From contig NZ_JAUOTN010000011.1 of the NCBI RefSeq assembly GCF_030546575.1, positions 1 through 64,000 of the forward strand: a stretch of 64,000 bases of DNA, in the 5' to 3' direction. The position numbers were made by a program, and so were the translations under genes. Origin of the DNA: Pontibacter coccineus. GTDB lineage: Bacteria; Bacteroidota; Bacteroidia; Cytophagales; Hymenobacteraceae. Below are positions 6,494-15,440 of this stretch, piece by piece. Within the stretch, counting starts at the first letter, position 1, and every line of letters begins with the position of its first letter. The notes under the pieces are model-generated. The model did not search any database. It was given only the letters and a program-made list of their open reading frames with translations, and was not told the origin of the DNA.

Positions 6494-9250
6494 ATGGATA
6501 AATATACCTATATCGCAAATGCGCACGGAGCCTACATTGACGAGCTGTACAAAGCTTATCAGGAGGATCCGGAGTCAGTTGACTTTGGATGGCGCAAATT
6601 CTTCGAAGGCTTTGATTTTTCGACAGCCTACAACGAAAACGGTCATGAGGTTGAAGGTGCACCAGTAGCCGCCCCGGCCAAAGGCACATCAGCCGGCGAA
6701 TCAGATAAAGAAGTAGCTGTTCGCAACTTTATATATGCCTACCGCACCCGCGGCCACCTGCGTTCTAAAACCAACCCGGTGCGTGAGCGCAAAGACCGCA
6801 AAGCCCTGCTGGACCTGAAAGACTTCGGTTTGTCAGAAGCGGACCTGGACACTGTGTTCCAGGTAGGCGAGGTGATCGGCATCGGACCTGCCAAACTGCG
6901 CGACATCGTGGCGACGGTGCAGCAGATTTACGAAGGGCCGATCGGCTTCGAGTACATGTACATCCGCGACCCGGAGGTGCTCAAGTGGTTGCAAAACAAA
7001 ATTGAAAAGGAATTCCCGGCCTTCAACCCAGGTATAGAATACAAAAAGCGCATTCTTTCCAAGCTGAACGAAGCGGTAGTATTCGAAAACTTCCTGCACA
7101 CGAAATTCTTGGGTCAGAAGCGCTTCTCGCTGGAAGGCGGCGAAACAACGATCCCTGCCCTGGATGCCATCATCGACAAGGCCTCCGATCTGGGAGCCAA
7201 GGAAGTGGTGATAGGTATGGCGCACCGTGGTCGCCTGAACGTGCTTGCCAACATCATGGGCAAAACCTATGAGCAGATCTTCTCCGAGTTTGAGGGCACT
7301 GCCACACCAGACCTGACCATGGGCGATGGTGACGTGAAGTACCACATGGGCTTCTCTTCAGAGGTGGTGACCCCTACATCCGGCAACACCGTTAATCTGA
7401 AGCTGGCACCAAACCCATCGCACTTAGAGGCGGTGAATCCGGTAGTGGAAGGCTTCGTGCGTGCCAAGATCGATTGCATGTATGAGCGCGATCCGAAGCA
7501 GATCGTACCAATCCTGATCCATGGCGACGCCGCCCTGGCCGGACAAGGTATTGTGTACGAGGTGACGCAAATGGCCAAGCTGAAAGGCTACCAGACAGGC
7601 GGAACAATTCACTTTGTGATCAACAACCAGGTAGGCTTTACCACTGACTTTGAAGATGCCCGCTCTTCTATCTACTGTACGGATGTGGCGAAGATCATCG
7701 ACGCGCCGGTGCTACACGTGAACGGTGACGATCCGGAAGCAGTGGTGTTTGCCGTGCGTCTGGCCACCGAGTACCGTCAGATGTTCGGCAACGACATCTT
7801 CATCGATATGGTGTGCTACCGCCGTCATGGCCACAACGAGGCAGACGAGCCGAAATTCACGCAGCCACACCTTTATAACCTGATTTCGAAGCATCCGAAC
7901 CCACGTGAGGTATACAACAAGAATCTGATTGCCCGTGGCGATATCAATGCGGAACTGGCCCAGTCGATGGACAAAGAGTTCCGTCAGATGCTGCAGGACC
8001 GCCTGGACATGGTAAAGCAGAAGCCCCTTCCTTATAACTACCAGCAGATGGAGAAGGAATGGCAGACACTGCGCCGCTCCAACCCGGAAGACTTCAACCA
8101 GTCGCCTGAAACAGGTATAGCTCCTGAGGTGGTGGAACGTGTGGGCAAAGCGCTGTCGACGGTGCCACAGGGCTTCAAGCCACTCAAGCAAATCGAGAAG
8201 TTGCTGAAAGACCGCAAAGAGATGTTCTTTGAGACCCGTCAGTTGAACTGGGCTGCGGCCGAACTGCTGGCTTACGGCTCTTTGCTGACAGAGGGCAAGA
8301 TCGTGCGCCTGAGCGGTCAGGATGTGCAGCGCGGTACGTTCTCGCACCGCCATGCTGTGCTCCGCGACGCCAACACAAGCGCTCCTTACAACAGCTTAAA
8401 TTATATACAGGATGAGCAGCGCCAACTGGAGATCTACAACTCGCTGCTGTCAGAGTATGGCGTGCTGGGCTTTGAGTTCGGCTATTCGATGGCTAACCCG
8501 AGCGCACTCGTTATTTGGGAAGCGCAGTTTGGTGACTTCGCCAACGGAGCACAAGTAATGATCGACCAGTTTGTGGCCGCCACGGAGTCGAAGTGGCAGC
8601 GTATGAACGGGGTGGTGATGCTGTTGCCGCACGGTTACGAAGGGCAGGGACCTGAGCACTCCAATGCTCGCCCTGAGCGCTTCCTGCAACTGGCTGCTGA
8701 GTACAACATGTTTGTGACGAATATTACAACGCCAGCCAACTTCTTCCACTTCCTGCGTCGTCAGTTGGCCCTGCCTTTCCGCAAGCCGGCTATCAACATG
8801 GCGCCGAAGTCATTGCTGCGTCATCCGAGCGTGGTGTCTCCTATAGAAGAATTCACCAAAGGAGGCTTCAGAGAAGTGATCGGCGACGATTATGCATCCG
8901 CAAAATCGGTGAAGAAAGTGTTGCTGTGCACTGGTAAGGTATACTTCGACCTGCTGGAAGAACAGCAGAAGAACAAGCGCAAGGACGTAGCCATTATCCG
9001 TATGGAGCAACTGGCACCGTTCCCGAAAATGCAGCTGGAGGCCGAACTGAGCAAGTACAAGAACGCCAAGGTATACTGGGTACAGGAAGAGCCGGAAAAC
9101 ATGGGTGGCTGGATGTACGTGCTGCGTGTTATGCGCAACGGCGTAGAAGATCTGGTAGCCCGTAAGCCAAGCGCTTCGCCTGCGACAGGGTATAACAAAA
9201 TACATGGCAAGGAGCAAGCGGAGTTGATTGAACGCGCATTTGCTATTTAA
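6494..9250 (+). CDS. sucA: 2-oxoglutarate dehydrogenase E1 component
   Basis: A thiamine-diphosphate-dependent E1 subunit that decarboxylates 2-oxoglutarate and passes the succinyl group to the lipoyl arm of SucB. The 918-residue product has the typical N-terminal helix (YIDELYKAYQEDP), the region GMAHRGRLNVLAN, the GDGDVKYH segment, the thiamine-binding region running from GDAALAGQG to INNQVGFTT, and a transketolase-type C-terminal half with HGYEGQGPEHSNARPERF. Length and order match the family (E. coli 933). It is first in the sucA-sucB-lpdA cluster, with a clear promoter 28 nt upstream. A long AT hairpin separates it from sucB. Confidence 0.95.
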   Translation: MDKYTYIANAHGAYIDELYKAYQEDPESVDFGWRKFFEGFDFSTAYNENGHEVEGAPVAAPAKGTSAGESDKEVAVRNFIYAYRTRGHLRSKTNPVRERKDRKALLDLKDFGLSEADLDTVFQVGEVIGIGPAKLRDIVATVQQIYEGPIGFEYMYIRDPEVLKWLQNKIEKEFPAFNPGIEYKKRILSKLNEAVVFENFLHTKFLGQKRFSLEGGETTIPALDAIIDKASDLGAKEVVIGMAHRGRLNVLANIMGKTYEQIFSEFEGTATPDLTMGDGDVKYHMGFSSEVVTPTSGNTVNLKLAPNPSHLEAVNPVVEGFVRAKIDCMYERDPKQIVPILIHGDAALAGQGIVYEVTQMAKLKGYQTGGTIHFVINNQVGFTTDFEDARSSIYCTDVAKIIDAPVLHVNGDDPEAVVFAVRLATEYRQMFGNDIFIDMVCYRRHGHNEADEPKFTQPHLYNLISKHPNPREVYNKNLIARGDINAELAQSMDKEFRQMLQDRLDMVKQKPLPYNYQQMEKEWQTLRRSNPEDFNQSPETGIAPEVVERVGKALSTVPQGFKPLKQIEKLLKDRKEMFFETRQLNWAAAELLAYGSLLTEGKIVRLSGQDVQRGTFSHRHAVLRDANTSAPYNSLNYIQDEQRQLEIYNSLLSEYGVLGFEFGYSMANPSALVIWEAQFGDFANGAQVMIDQFVAATESKWQRMNGVVMLLPHGYEGQGPEHSNARPERFLQLAAEYNMFVTNITTPANFFHFLRRQLALPFRKPAINMAPKSLLRHPSVVSPIEEFTKGGFREVIGDDYASAKSVKKVLLCTGKVYFDLLEEQQKNKRKDVAIIRMEQLAPFPKMQLEAELSKYKNAKVYWVQEEPENMGGWMYVLRVMRNGVEDLVARKPSASPATGYNKIHGKEQAELIERAFAI

Positions 9251-9306
9251 TGAATAATGAATAATGACGAATGATTAATTACTCATTCGTCATTATTCAT
9301 TATTCA
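9251..9306. repeat. 24-bp AT-rich perfect inverted repeat between sucA and sucB
   Basis: Positions 9251-9274 and 9283-9306 are perfect reverse complements (24 bp) around the 8-nt loop TTAATTAC, and each arm contains the internal repeat AATAATGAATAATGA. It begins one base after the sucA stop codon. It lacks the GC-rich stem and U-tract of a terminator, so it is more likely an mRNA 3'-end stabiliser or processing site, or a small palindromic mobile repeat. Confidence 0.8.
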
Positions 9307-9345
9307 CTCGTAAGTCAAAACTGTAATTCATAATCGATAGAAAAT

Positions 9346-10929
9346 ATGAGCTTAGAAGTTAAAGTGCCTGCCGTAGGTGAGTCAATCACTGAGGTAACCA
9401 TAGCCCAGTGGCTAAAGAAAGATGGCGACCGGGTGGAGATGGATGAGGTGATTGCGGAGCTGGAATCTGACAAAGCCACATTCGAACTGCCAGCAGAAGC
9501 CGCAGGCATTTTACGCATCGTTGCGCAGGAAGGCGATACCATTGAGGTGGGTGCCACGATCTGCCGCATCGAGCAAAACGGCGAAGCCGGTGGCGCTCCT
9601 GCTGCCCCAGCCGCTAAACAAGAAACTGCTGCCCCAACTGCAACTGCCGCTCCGGCTGCACAGGAGTCCGCTCCGGCCGCTGCACAGGGTGCTGGCGAAA
9701 CCAAAGAAATGCGCGTGCCAACTGTAGGTGAGTCCATTACGGAGGTAACGATTGCCAGCTGGTTGAAAAACGACGGCGACCATGTAGAAATGGACGAGGT
9801 AATCGCTGAACTGGAGTCAGACAAGGCGACCTTTGAGTTGCCAGCCGAAGCCGCCGGTACGCTACAGATCGTAGCCCAGCAAGGCGACACGGTAGAGATC
9901 GGCGGATTGCTTTGCCGCATTGTACAGGGTGCAGGCGCTGCGAAACCAGCCGCTCAGCCAGGCGCTCCTGCCGCACAGCAGGCTTCTCAGCCAGCCGCTG
10001 CCGCTCCGTCAGGCGCACAGACATATGCTTCCGGCACACCATCACCAGCTGCCGGTAAGATTCTTTCCGAGAAAGGCATCAACCCAGCCGATGTGCAAGG
10101 TACAGGCCGCGACGGTCGCATTACGAAGGAAGACGCCGTAGGTGCTCAGAAATCAGCTGCGAAACCAGCCACTCCGGCTCCAGCTGCCAAGCAGGAAACT
10201 GCCGCTGCCGCACCGGCCGCTGCAGGTGAGCGTAACCAGCGCCGCGAGAAAATGAGCTCGCTGCGTAAGACTGTTGCCCGCCGCCTGGTACAGGTGAAAA
10301 ACGACACGGCCATGCTGACTACCTTCAACGAGGTGGATATGAAGCCGATCATGGACATCCGTGCCAAGTACAAAGACAAGTTCAAGGAGAAGCACGAAGT
10401 TGGCTTAGGTTTCATGTCCTTCTTCACGAAGGCGTGTACAGTTGCTCTACAGGAGTGGCCAGCTGTGAATGCCCAGATCGATGGCAATGACATGATCTTC
10501 AATGATTTTGTGGATGTTTCCATCGCTGTTTCCTCTCCGAAAGGCCTGGTTGTACCGGTTATCCGCAACGCGGAAAGCCTGACACTGGACGGTATTGAAA
10601 AAGAGGTGATCCGTCTGGCCAAGAAGGCACGTGATGGAAAACTTTCAATTGAGGAGATGACAGGCGGTACCTTCACGATCACTAATGGTGGCGTGTTCGG
10701 CTCTATGATGTCAACGCCGATAATCAACGCACCGCAGTCGGCCATTTTGGGTATGCACAACATTGTGCAGCGCCCGGTTGCCGTGGACGGACAAGTGGAG
10801 ATCCGCCCGATGATGTACCTGGCGCTTTCTTACGACCACCGTATCATCGACGGTCGTGAGTCAGTAAGCTTCTTAGTTCGAGTTAAAGAACTGTTAGAAG
10901 ATCCGATGAGATTGCTTCTTGGCGTATAA
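9346..10929 (+). CDS. sucB: 2-oxoglutarate dehydrogenase E2 (dihydrolipoamide succinyltransferase) with two lipoyl domains
   Basis: Forms the core of the complex and transfers succinyl groups from the lipoyl arm to CoA. The 527-residue product has a first lipoyl domain at about 1-77 (lipoyl Lys43 in ESDKATF), an Ala/Pro-rich linker, a second lipoyl domain at about 121-194 (Lys160 in the same motif), another linker, the E3/E1-binding domain at about 231-265, and the CoA-acyltransferase domain from about 297 with the catalytic HRIIDG motif (His498, Asp502). The two lipoyl domains are about 83% identical. E. coli SucB has one, so the tandem copy is notable. The sucA neighbour and SucB-like core favour succinyl over acetyl transferase. 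Confidence 0.92.
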   Translation: MSLEVKVPAVGESITEVTIAQWLKKDGDRVEMDEVIAELESDKATFELPAEAAGILRIVAQEGDTIEVGATICRIEQNGEAGGAPAAPAAKQETAAPTATAAPAAQESAPAAAQGAGETKEMRVPTVGESITEVTIASWLKNDGDHVEMDEVIAELESDKATFELPAEAAGTLQIVAQQGDTVEIGGLLCRIVQGAGAAKPAAQPGAPAAQQASQPAAAAPSGAQTYASGTPSPAAGKILSEKGINPADVQGTGRDGRITKEDAVGAQKSAAKPATPAPAAKQETAAAAPAAAGERNQRREKMSSLRKTVARRLVQVKNDTAMLTTFNEVDMKPIMDIRAKYKDKFKEKHEVGLGFMSFFTKACTVALQEWPAVNAQIDGNDMIFNDFVDVSIAVSSPKGLVVPVIRNAESLTLDGIEKEVIRLAKKARDGKLSIEEMTGGTFTITNGGVFGSMMSTPIINAPQSAILGMHNIVQRPVAVDGQVEIRPMMYLALSYDHRIIDGRESVSFLVRVKELLEDPMRLLLGV

Positions 10930-10939
10930 TTTTTGAGAT

Positions 10940-10981
10940 AAGGGAGGAGGGGTAAGCGTTAAAGTTTGCTCCTCCTTTTTA
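10940..10981 (+). terminator. Probable weak terminator after sucB
   Basis: GGAGGAG pairs with CTCCTCC, followed by TTTTTA. The stem is only about 7 bp with a long loop, so termination may be partial and lpdA may be reached by read-through. Confidence 0.45.
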
Positions 10982-11001
10982 TTGCGATTATAGAAGAAAG
11001 T

Positions 11002-11075
11002 GTCCCCTTGAGGGGACTATAGGGGTGTTTACCTGCGAGGTGTAAAACATCCCCCTACCCCCTTCAAAGGGGGAC
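11002..11075. repeat. Intergenic palindromic repeat, copy 1
   Basis: A 74-bp element between sucB and lpdA. Its ends are imperfect inverted copies: the left arm reads GTCCCCTTGAGGGGAC then TATAGGGGTGTTT, and the right arm reads AAACATCCCCCTACCCCC then TTCAAAGGGGGAC. Related sequences occur at 20032-20061 and 39685-39796, showing a dispersed REP-like family. Confidence 0.7.
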
Positions 11076-11178
11076 CTCCCTGCTACTGTTTCCACTCCTT
11101 GGGGGCAGGTGTGGGTTAATCTTTAGCAAAGAATTAAAAACAAAACGAGAGGTATACCTCTCCCTAAAATATAGACAG

Positions 11179-12582
11179 ATGAAATACGATGTAACCGTAA
11201 TCGGTTCTGGTCCTGGGGGCTACGTGGCGGCGATCCGCTGCGCGCAGCTGGGCCTGAAAACTGCTATCATAGAGAAATACAATGTGCTGGGCGGTACTTG
11301 CCTGAACGTGGGCTGTATACCTTCCAAGGCACTCCTCGATTCATCGGAGCACTACCACAATGCGGCGCATACCTTTAAGGAGCACGGCATTGAGTTGAAT
11401 GACCTGCAGGTGAACATCCAGCAGATGATCAATCGCAAGGCGGGTGTGGTGAAGTCAAATAACGACGGCATCGCCTTCCTGATGAAGAAAAACAAGATCG
11501 ACACCTACTATGGCCTGGGCTCGTTCGTGAACAAGAACACGATCAAGATTGCAGGTATAGACGGCCAGGAGCAGCAGATCGAGACAGACAAGACGATCAT
11601 CGCAACAGGTTCCAAGCCAACTTCGCTACCTTTCCTGCCAATCGACAAAAAACGCATCATCACGTCTACAGAAGCTTTAGAACTGAAAGAGGTGCCAAAG
11701 AAAATGATCGTGATCGGTGGTGGTGTGATCGGTCTGGAGTTGGGCTCGGTGTACGCCCGCCTGGGTACCAAAGTACAGGTGGTGGAGTACATGGACTCGA
11801 TCATCCCGACCATGGACCGTGCGCTGGGCAAAGAGCTGCAGCGTGTGCTCAAGAAAACACTGGGCTTCGAGTTCTTCTTCAACCACAAAGTAACCGGCGC
11901 TACCAATGAAGGCGAAACAGTAACGGTAACGGCTGAGAATCCGAAAGGCGAAACCATTACGTTTGACGGCGACTATGTACTGGTATCAGTGGGTCGCAAG
12001 CCGTACACCGAAGGCCTCGGTCTGGAGAATGCTGGCGTGCAGATGGGCGAGCGCGGTATGATTGCCGTGAACGATCACCTGGAAACCAACGTGCCGGGCA
12101 TCTACGCCATTGGTGACGTGGTGCGTGGCGCGATGCTGGCCCACAAAGCCGAGGAAGAAGGTGTGTTCGTGGCCGAGACGATCGTAGGTCAGAAGCCGCA
12201 CATCAACTACAACCTGATCCCGGGTGTGGTGTATACCTGGCCCGAAGTGGCAGGCGTGGGCTTCACTGAAGAGCAGTTGAAAGAGCAGGGCCGTGCCTAC
12301 AAAATCGGTTCGTTCCCATTCAAAGCGTCGGGTCGCGCCAAGGCGTCGATGGACACGGACGGCTTTGTGAAGGTGCTGGCTGACAAGGAAACAGACGAGA
12401 TCCTGGGTATGCACATGATCGGTCCGCGCATAGCCGACCTGATCGCGGAGGCTGTTGTGGCGATGGAGTTCCGTGCTTCGGCAGAGGACATCTCCCGCAT
12501 GAGTCATGCGCACCCAACCTATACAGAAGCCATAAAAGAGGCCTGTCTGGCAGCTACAGAGAACCGCGCCCTGCATATCTAA
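11179..12582 (+). CDS. lpdA: Dihydrolipoyl dehydrogenase (E3)
   Basis: An FAD enzyme that reoxidises the dihydrolipoyl arms of 2-oxoacid dehydrogenase complexes with NAD+. The 467-residue product shows the FAD-binding GSGPGGYVAA at about 9-18, the redox disulfide Cys41-Cys46 in GGTCLNVGCIPSK, an NAD-binding glycine motif (GGGVIGLELG) in the middle, the second FAD motif around YAIGDVV, and a C-terminal dimer interface carrying the catalytic His445-Glu450 pair (HPTYTE). All key residues are present. Its place after sucA and sucB makes 2-oxoglutarate dehydrogenase its likely main partner, although E3 is commonly shared with pyruvate dehydrogenase. Confidence 0.95.
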   Translation: MKYDVTVIGSGPGGYVAAIRCAQLGLKTAIIEKYNVLGGTCLNVGCIPSKALLDSSEHYHNAAHTFKEHGIELNDLQVNIQQMINRKAGVVKSNNDGIAFLMKKNKIDTYYGLGSFVNKNTIKIAGIDGQEQQIETDKTIIATGSKPTSLPFLPIDKKRIITSTEALELKEVPKKMIVIGGGVIGLELGSVYARLGTKVQVVEYMDSIIPTMDRALGKELQRVLKKTLGFEFFFNHKVTGATNEGETVTVTAENPKGETITFDGDYVLVSVGRKPYTEGLGLENAGVQMGERGMIAVNDHLETNVPGIYAIGDVVRGAMLAHKAEEEGVFVAETIVGQKPHINYNLIPGVVYTWPEVAGVGFTEEQLKEQGRAYKIGSFPFKASGRAKASMDTDGFVKVLADKETDEILGMHMIGPRIADLIAEAVVAMEFRASAEDISRMSHAHPTYTEAIKEACLAATENRALHI

Positions 12583-12605
12583 TCGAGTTCATACAATCCT
12601 AGTAT

Positions 12606-12639
12606 AAACAGCATCGCCCGAAAAAAGGTGATGCTGTTT
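12606..12639 (+). terminator. Intrinsic terminator of lpdA
   Basis: AAACAGCATCGCC (12606-12618) pairs with GGTGATGCTGTTT (12627-12639), with one G-U pair, followed by TGTTTT. It lies 24 nt after the lpdA stop. Confidence 0.75.
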
Positions 12640-12722
12640 TGTTTTATAACTATATAGCGATGATAACTCTTTTAGGAGGTTTTACGTTGTATTAAAACAT
12701 GAAGCCCTAAACCTAGATAGCT

Positions 12723-12932
12723 ATGAACGATCCGCAGCAATCTTTCGATAAAGCATTAAGAATCATGATGGGACTTGGCGTTCTGCTGCCTTTTTTGCTT
12801 GCAAGCTATACCTGTCAGATCATCAGCTCCAGCCTGCTGGAAAAGGCATTGCTGTTCGGCACCGTCTTCATGTTAGCTTTCCTGATCTATTGGATCGTGG
12901 TGCGCACCATTGTGCAGTTTCTAGAAGAATAA
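12723..12932 (+). CDS. Small two-helix membrane protein
   Basis: A 69-residue product with two hydrophobic segments (about 14-32 and 41-62) and a short charged N-terminus, so probably an inner-membrane hairpin. No family is recognised. It has an ATG start and its own intergenic region after the lpdA terminator. Translation is supported only by open length and composition. Confidence 0.5.
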   Translation: MNDPQQSFDKALRIMMGLGVLLPFLLASYTCQIISSSLLEKALLFGTVFMLAFLIYWIVVRTIVQFLEE

Positions 12933-13017
12933 AAATACCGTCAGGCAACCTTTCCTGGATCTGCTTCATCTAGAGGGTATAAGCTGATATTCCATTCAAA
13001 CCTTATACCTCAAAACC

Positions 13018-13797
13018 ATGAAAAAATCATTTCTACTCCTGTTTCTGCTGGCAGTGCCTTTCCTGACCTGGGCACAAACGCGCGTGAAGGCCTCTGAAAT
13101 TATCGCCAAAATAAACCGTGGTGAGGCTGTGACCTATAAAAATGCTGAGATTGTGGGGGTGCTGGATCTGACGCGCCTGGACAACATGCGCCTCGAGAAA
13201 AAAGCTGACGGTAAGAATAGTACAGATGAGTATATCAGTACCGTAAAAGTACCGCTGACCTTTATTGACTGCACGTTCAAAGATGATGTGCTGGCTTATT
13301 ACAATTCGGATAACGAGGACATAAAGATTCTTAACAGGAAAAACGAAGTATATAACACTAATTTCGACAAGGCGGTACGTTTTGAGAATTGTGTCTTTGA
13401 AGGATACAGCGCTTTCAAATACTCGAAGTTTAAAGAAGATGTATCGTTTGCAGGCAGCAATTTCCGGCATGAGGCAAATTTCAAGTATAGTAAGTTTTCG
13501 AAATCAGCCGATTACAGTACAACGAAGTTTGCGGAAGAAGCCAATTTCAAATATGTGACGTTTCCTGAGCAGACAAGCTTTGGGAATGCTTCTTTCAAAA
13601 GAGAGGCTAACTTCAAATACGCCAAGTTTAGTGGAGACGCTGACTTCAAGGCAGCAGACTTTAGAGGCCTGGCCAACTTTAAGTATACCAAAGTGGCAAA
13701 TAACATGCACTTGCAAAAGGCCATGTTTAGAGGCGAGGAGGACTTTAAGTACACAAAAGTCAATAACCGAATGGTCTTCAGCCGAACTGCCAACTAA
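13018..13797 (+). CDS. Secreted pentapeptide-type (F-core) repeat protein
   Basis: A 259-residue product with a clear signal peptide ending near WAQ (about residue 20), so exported. From about residue 120 it is built of strict 22-residue units: Phe (or Tyr/Leu/Val) at unit positions 1, 6, 12 and 17, with the word NFKY or DFKY opening most units (five full turns). This 5-6-5-6 spacing is the F-type pentapeptide repeat pattern, expected to form a right-handed quadrilateral beta-helix. The N-terminal 100 residues contain a less regular repeat (LDLTRLDNMRL, TFIDCTF). Function is unknown. Its stop overlaps the stop of the convergent gene by four bases. Confidence 0.75.
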   Translation: MKKSFLLLFLLAVPFLTWAQTRVKASEIIAKINRGEAVTYKNAEIVGVLDLTRLDNMRLEKKADGKNSTDEYISTVKVPLTFIDCTFKDDVLAYYNSDNEDIKILNRKNEVYNTNFDKAVRFENCVFEGYSAFKYSKFKEDVSFAGSNFRHEANFKYSKFSKSADYSTTKFAEEANFKYVTFPEQTSFGNASFKREANFKYAKFSGDADFKAADFRGLANFKYTKVANNMHLQKAMFRGEEDFKYTKVNNRMVFSRTAN

Positions 13798-14366
13798 CTA
13801 GTTTCCTTGCCTTCGAGCAAGTAGACCAATCTTGACAAGGTACCACCCGGTAACAACTCAGGTATAGGTGCCAGCCCAAGCCATTGGGTGCGCACCTGGT
13901 TAACCAGCGCCAAACTAAGCGGCTGCTTATACCTCAGAGCAGCCACGCTCACTGCTATAGCTGACTTGAGTGCGTTGGCTTTTACGCGCAGGGTGTGCCG
14001 GCTATACCTGGCCGGGTGCAGATGCACGTACCTTCCTTCGACTACGCCCCAACGCAGCACCCACTCGCTTTCGTCAGACAAACTGATCATCTGATATTCT
14101 GCTTCACTGCCCGACAGGTATAGCCGGTAAGCACCCGGCTCGAGGGCACGGTGCGCCTGCAGGTATGCGATGGTTTCGTGGGCGATCTGCTGTGGTGAAA
14201 GCGGGCCGAGGTATAAGTCGGGCTGTGAACTGCCAAGCGTCTTGAGTTGTGCCTGCAGAAGAGAGTCGTTTGCATCGTTATGCGCCTGTATGAACTCCCG
14301 GATGTAACCCAGGTGATGCTTCAAAGGATGAAAGAGAATAGGCTGTGGCAGATCCGGTGGTAGCAT
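13794..14366 (-). CDS. Conserved-looking hypothetical protein
   Basis: A 190-residue product beginning MLPPDLPQPILFHPLKHH. The frame stays open upstream to 14945, but that extension would cover the start of the ABC ATPase gene, runs through AT-rich intergenic DNA and has unlikely composition, so the ATG at 14366 is chosen. No signal peptide or membrane segment. The sequence is Leu/Ala/His-rich with predicted helices followed by a strand-rich part (YRLYLSG, WVLRWGVVEGRYVHLHPA). No family recognised. Its stop codon overlaps the convergent pentapeptide-type gene (CTAA at 13794-13797). Confidence 0.6.
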   Translation of the reverse strand: MLPPDLPQPILFHPLKHHLGYIREFIQAHNDANDSLLQAQLKTLGSSQPDLYLGPLSPQQIAHETIAYLQAHRALEPGAYRLYLSGSEAEYQMISLSDESEWVLRWGVVEGRYVHLHPARYSRHTLRVKANALKSAIAVSVAALRYKQPLSLALVNQVRTQWLGLAPIPELLPGGTLSRLVYLLEGKETS

Positions 14367-14675
14367 AGCTTTTCTACGAAGGGAAAGTATAGCGGGTAAA
14401 TTATTTTCCAAAGCGCAGGCAACCTCTCGCCCCACTATTTCATCTTTATCATGATTGAAGCAAAATAGTGAGGTATTGCGTTTCGTTTTAACTTTAATAA
14501 GAGTTTTAGAGCTGAAACTGCTTTGAAGAGAGGTAATCGATTTGATAGACAAACTATACCTGTCAATCGATACAAACCTCCTGTAGGTATAGTATCTCAG
14601 AAACTTAGCTCTATATAGAGCACCTTGCACCGCAATTAGCAGTAATTTATTTGCCATCATTTTGGACTGCCGCCT

Positions 14676-15395
14676 ATGATACAGCTGGAAAATATACACA
14701 AATACTACGCGGTGGGGCGCAACAGACTGCACGTGCTCAAGGGCATCGACATGCACATTGAGGAAGGCGAACTGGTGTCTATCATGGGTTCTTCGGGCTC
14801 CGGCAAATCCACTTTGCTCAACATCCTCGGCATCCTCGACGACTACGACAGCGGCAGCTATACCCTGGCAGGCACGCCCATCCGAAACTTGTCGGCTGCA
14901 AAGGCGGCCTATTACCGCAATAAGTTTCTGGGCTTTGTGTTTCAATCTTTTAACCTACTCTCTTTCAAAAACGCGATGGAGAACGTGGCCCTGCCGCTCT
15001 ACTATCAGAACGTTGGCCGCAAGCAGCGCAACAAACTGGCCCTGGAGTACCTCGACAGGGTGGGCCTGAAAGACTGGGCAGAACACTCCCCCAACGAAAT
15101 GTCAGGCGGGCAGAAACAGCGGGTGGCCATCGCCAGAGCGCTTATTTCACAGCCCAAACTTATCCTAGCTGACGAACCGACCGGCGCCCTCGACACGCAG
15201 ACTTCCTATGATGTGATGGACATCTTTAAAGACGTGAACAGCAAAGGGATGACGGTGGTAATCGTGACGCACGAAAACGACATCGCGGCCCAGACGCACC
15301 GCGTCATCCGGCTCAAAGACGGCCTGATCGTGAACAGCGACCACAGTGCCGAAGAGGCAGTTCTGGCAGCAGAAGCGGTGGCGGCGAAAAGCTAA
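14676..15395 (+). CDS. ABC transporter ATP-binding protein (MacB/LolD type)
   Basis: The ATPase of an envelope ABC system. The 239-residue product carries Walker A (GSSGSGKS, 38-45), a Q-loop (FVFQSFN, about 88-94), the signature MSGGQKQR (142-149), Walker B with the catalytic Glu (LILADEPTGALD, about 162-173) and the H-loop (VIVTHEND). The wording around Walker B is that of the LolD/MacB/FtsE subfamily. It is first in a four-gene unit with two permeases and a periplasmic adaptor, so it most likely powers a MacAB-like mechanotransmission exporter. The cargo is unknown. Confidence 0.92.
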   Translation: MIQLENIHKYYAVGRNRLHVLKGIDMHIEEGELVSIMGSSGSGKSTLLNILGILDDYDSGSYTLAGTPIRNLSAAKAAYYRNKFLGFVFQSFNLLSFKNAMENVALPLYYQNVGRKQRNKLALEYLDRVGLKDWAEHSPNEMSGGQKQRVAIARALISQPKLILADEPTGALDTQTSYDVMDIFKDVNSKGMTVVIVTHENDIAAQTHRVIRLKDGLIVNSDHSAEEAVLAAEAVAAKS

Positions 15396-15440
15396 GGTAT
15401 ACCGACAACAATCAATAATTAACAACCAGCAATCCAACAC

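Noticed and set aside
14367..14945. N-terminal extension of the minus-strand gene ending at 13794
   Set aside because: It would overlap the ABC ATPase start and antisense Walker A; composition changes at the ATG 14366.
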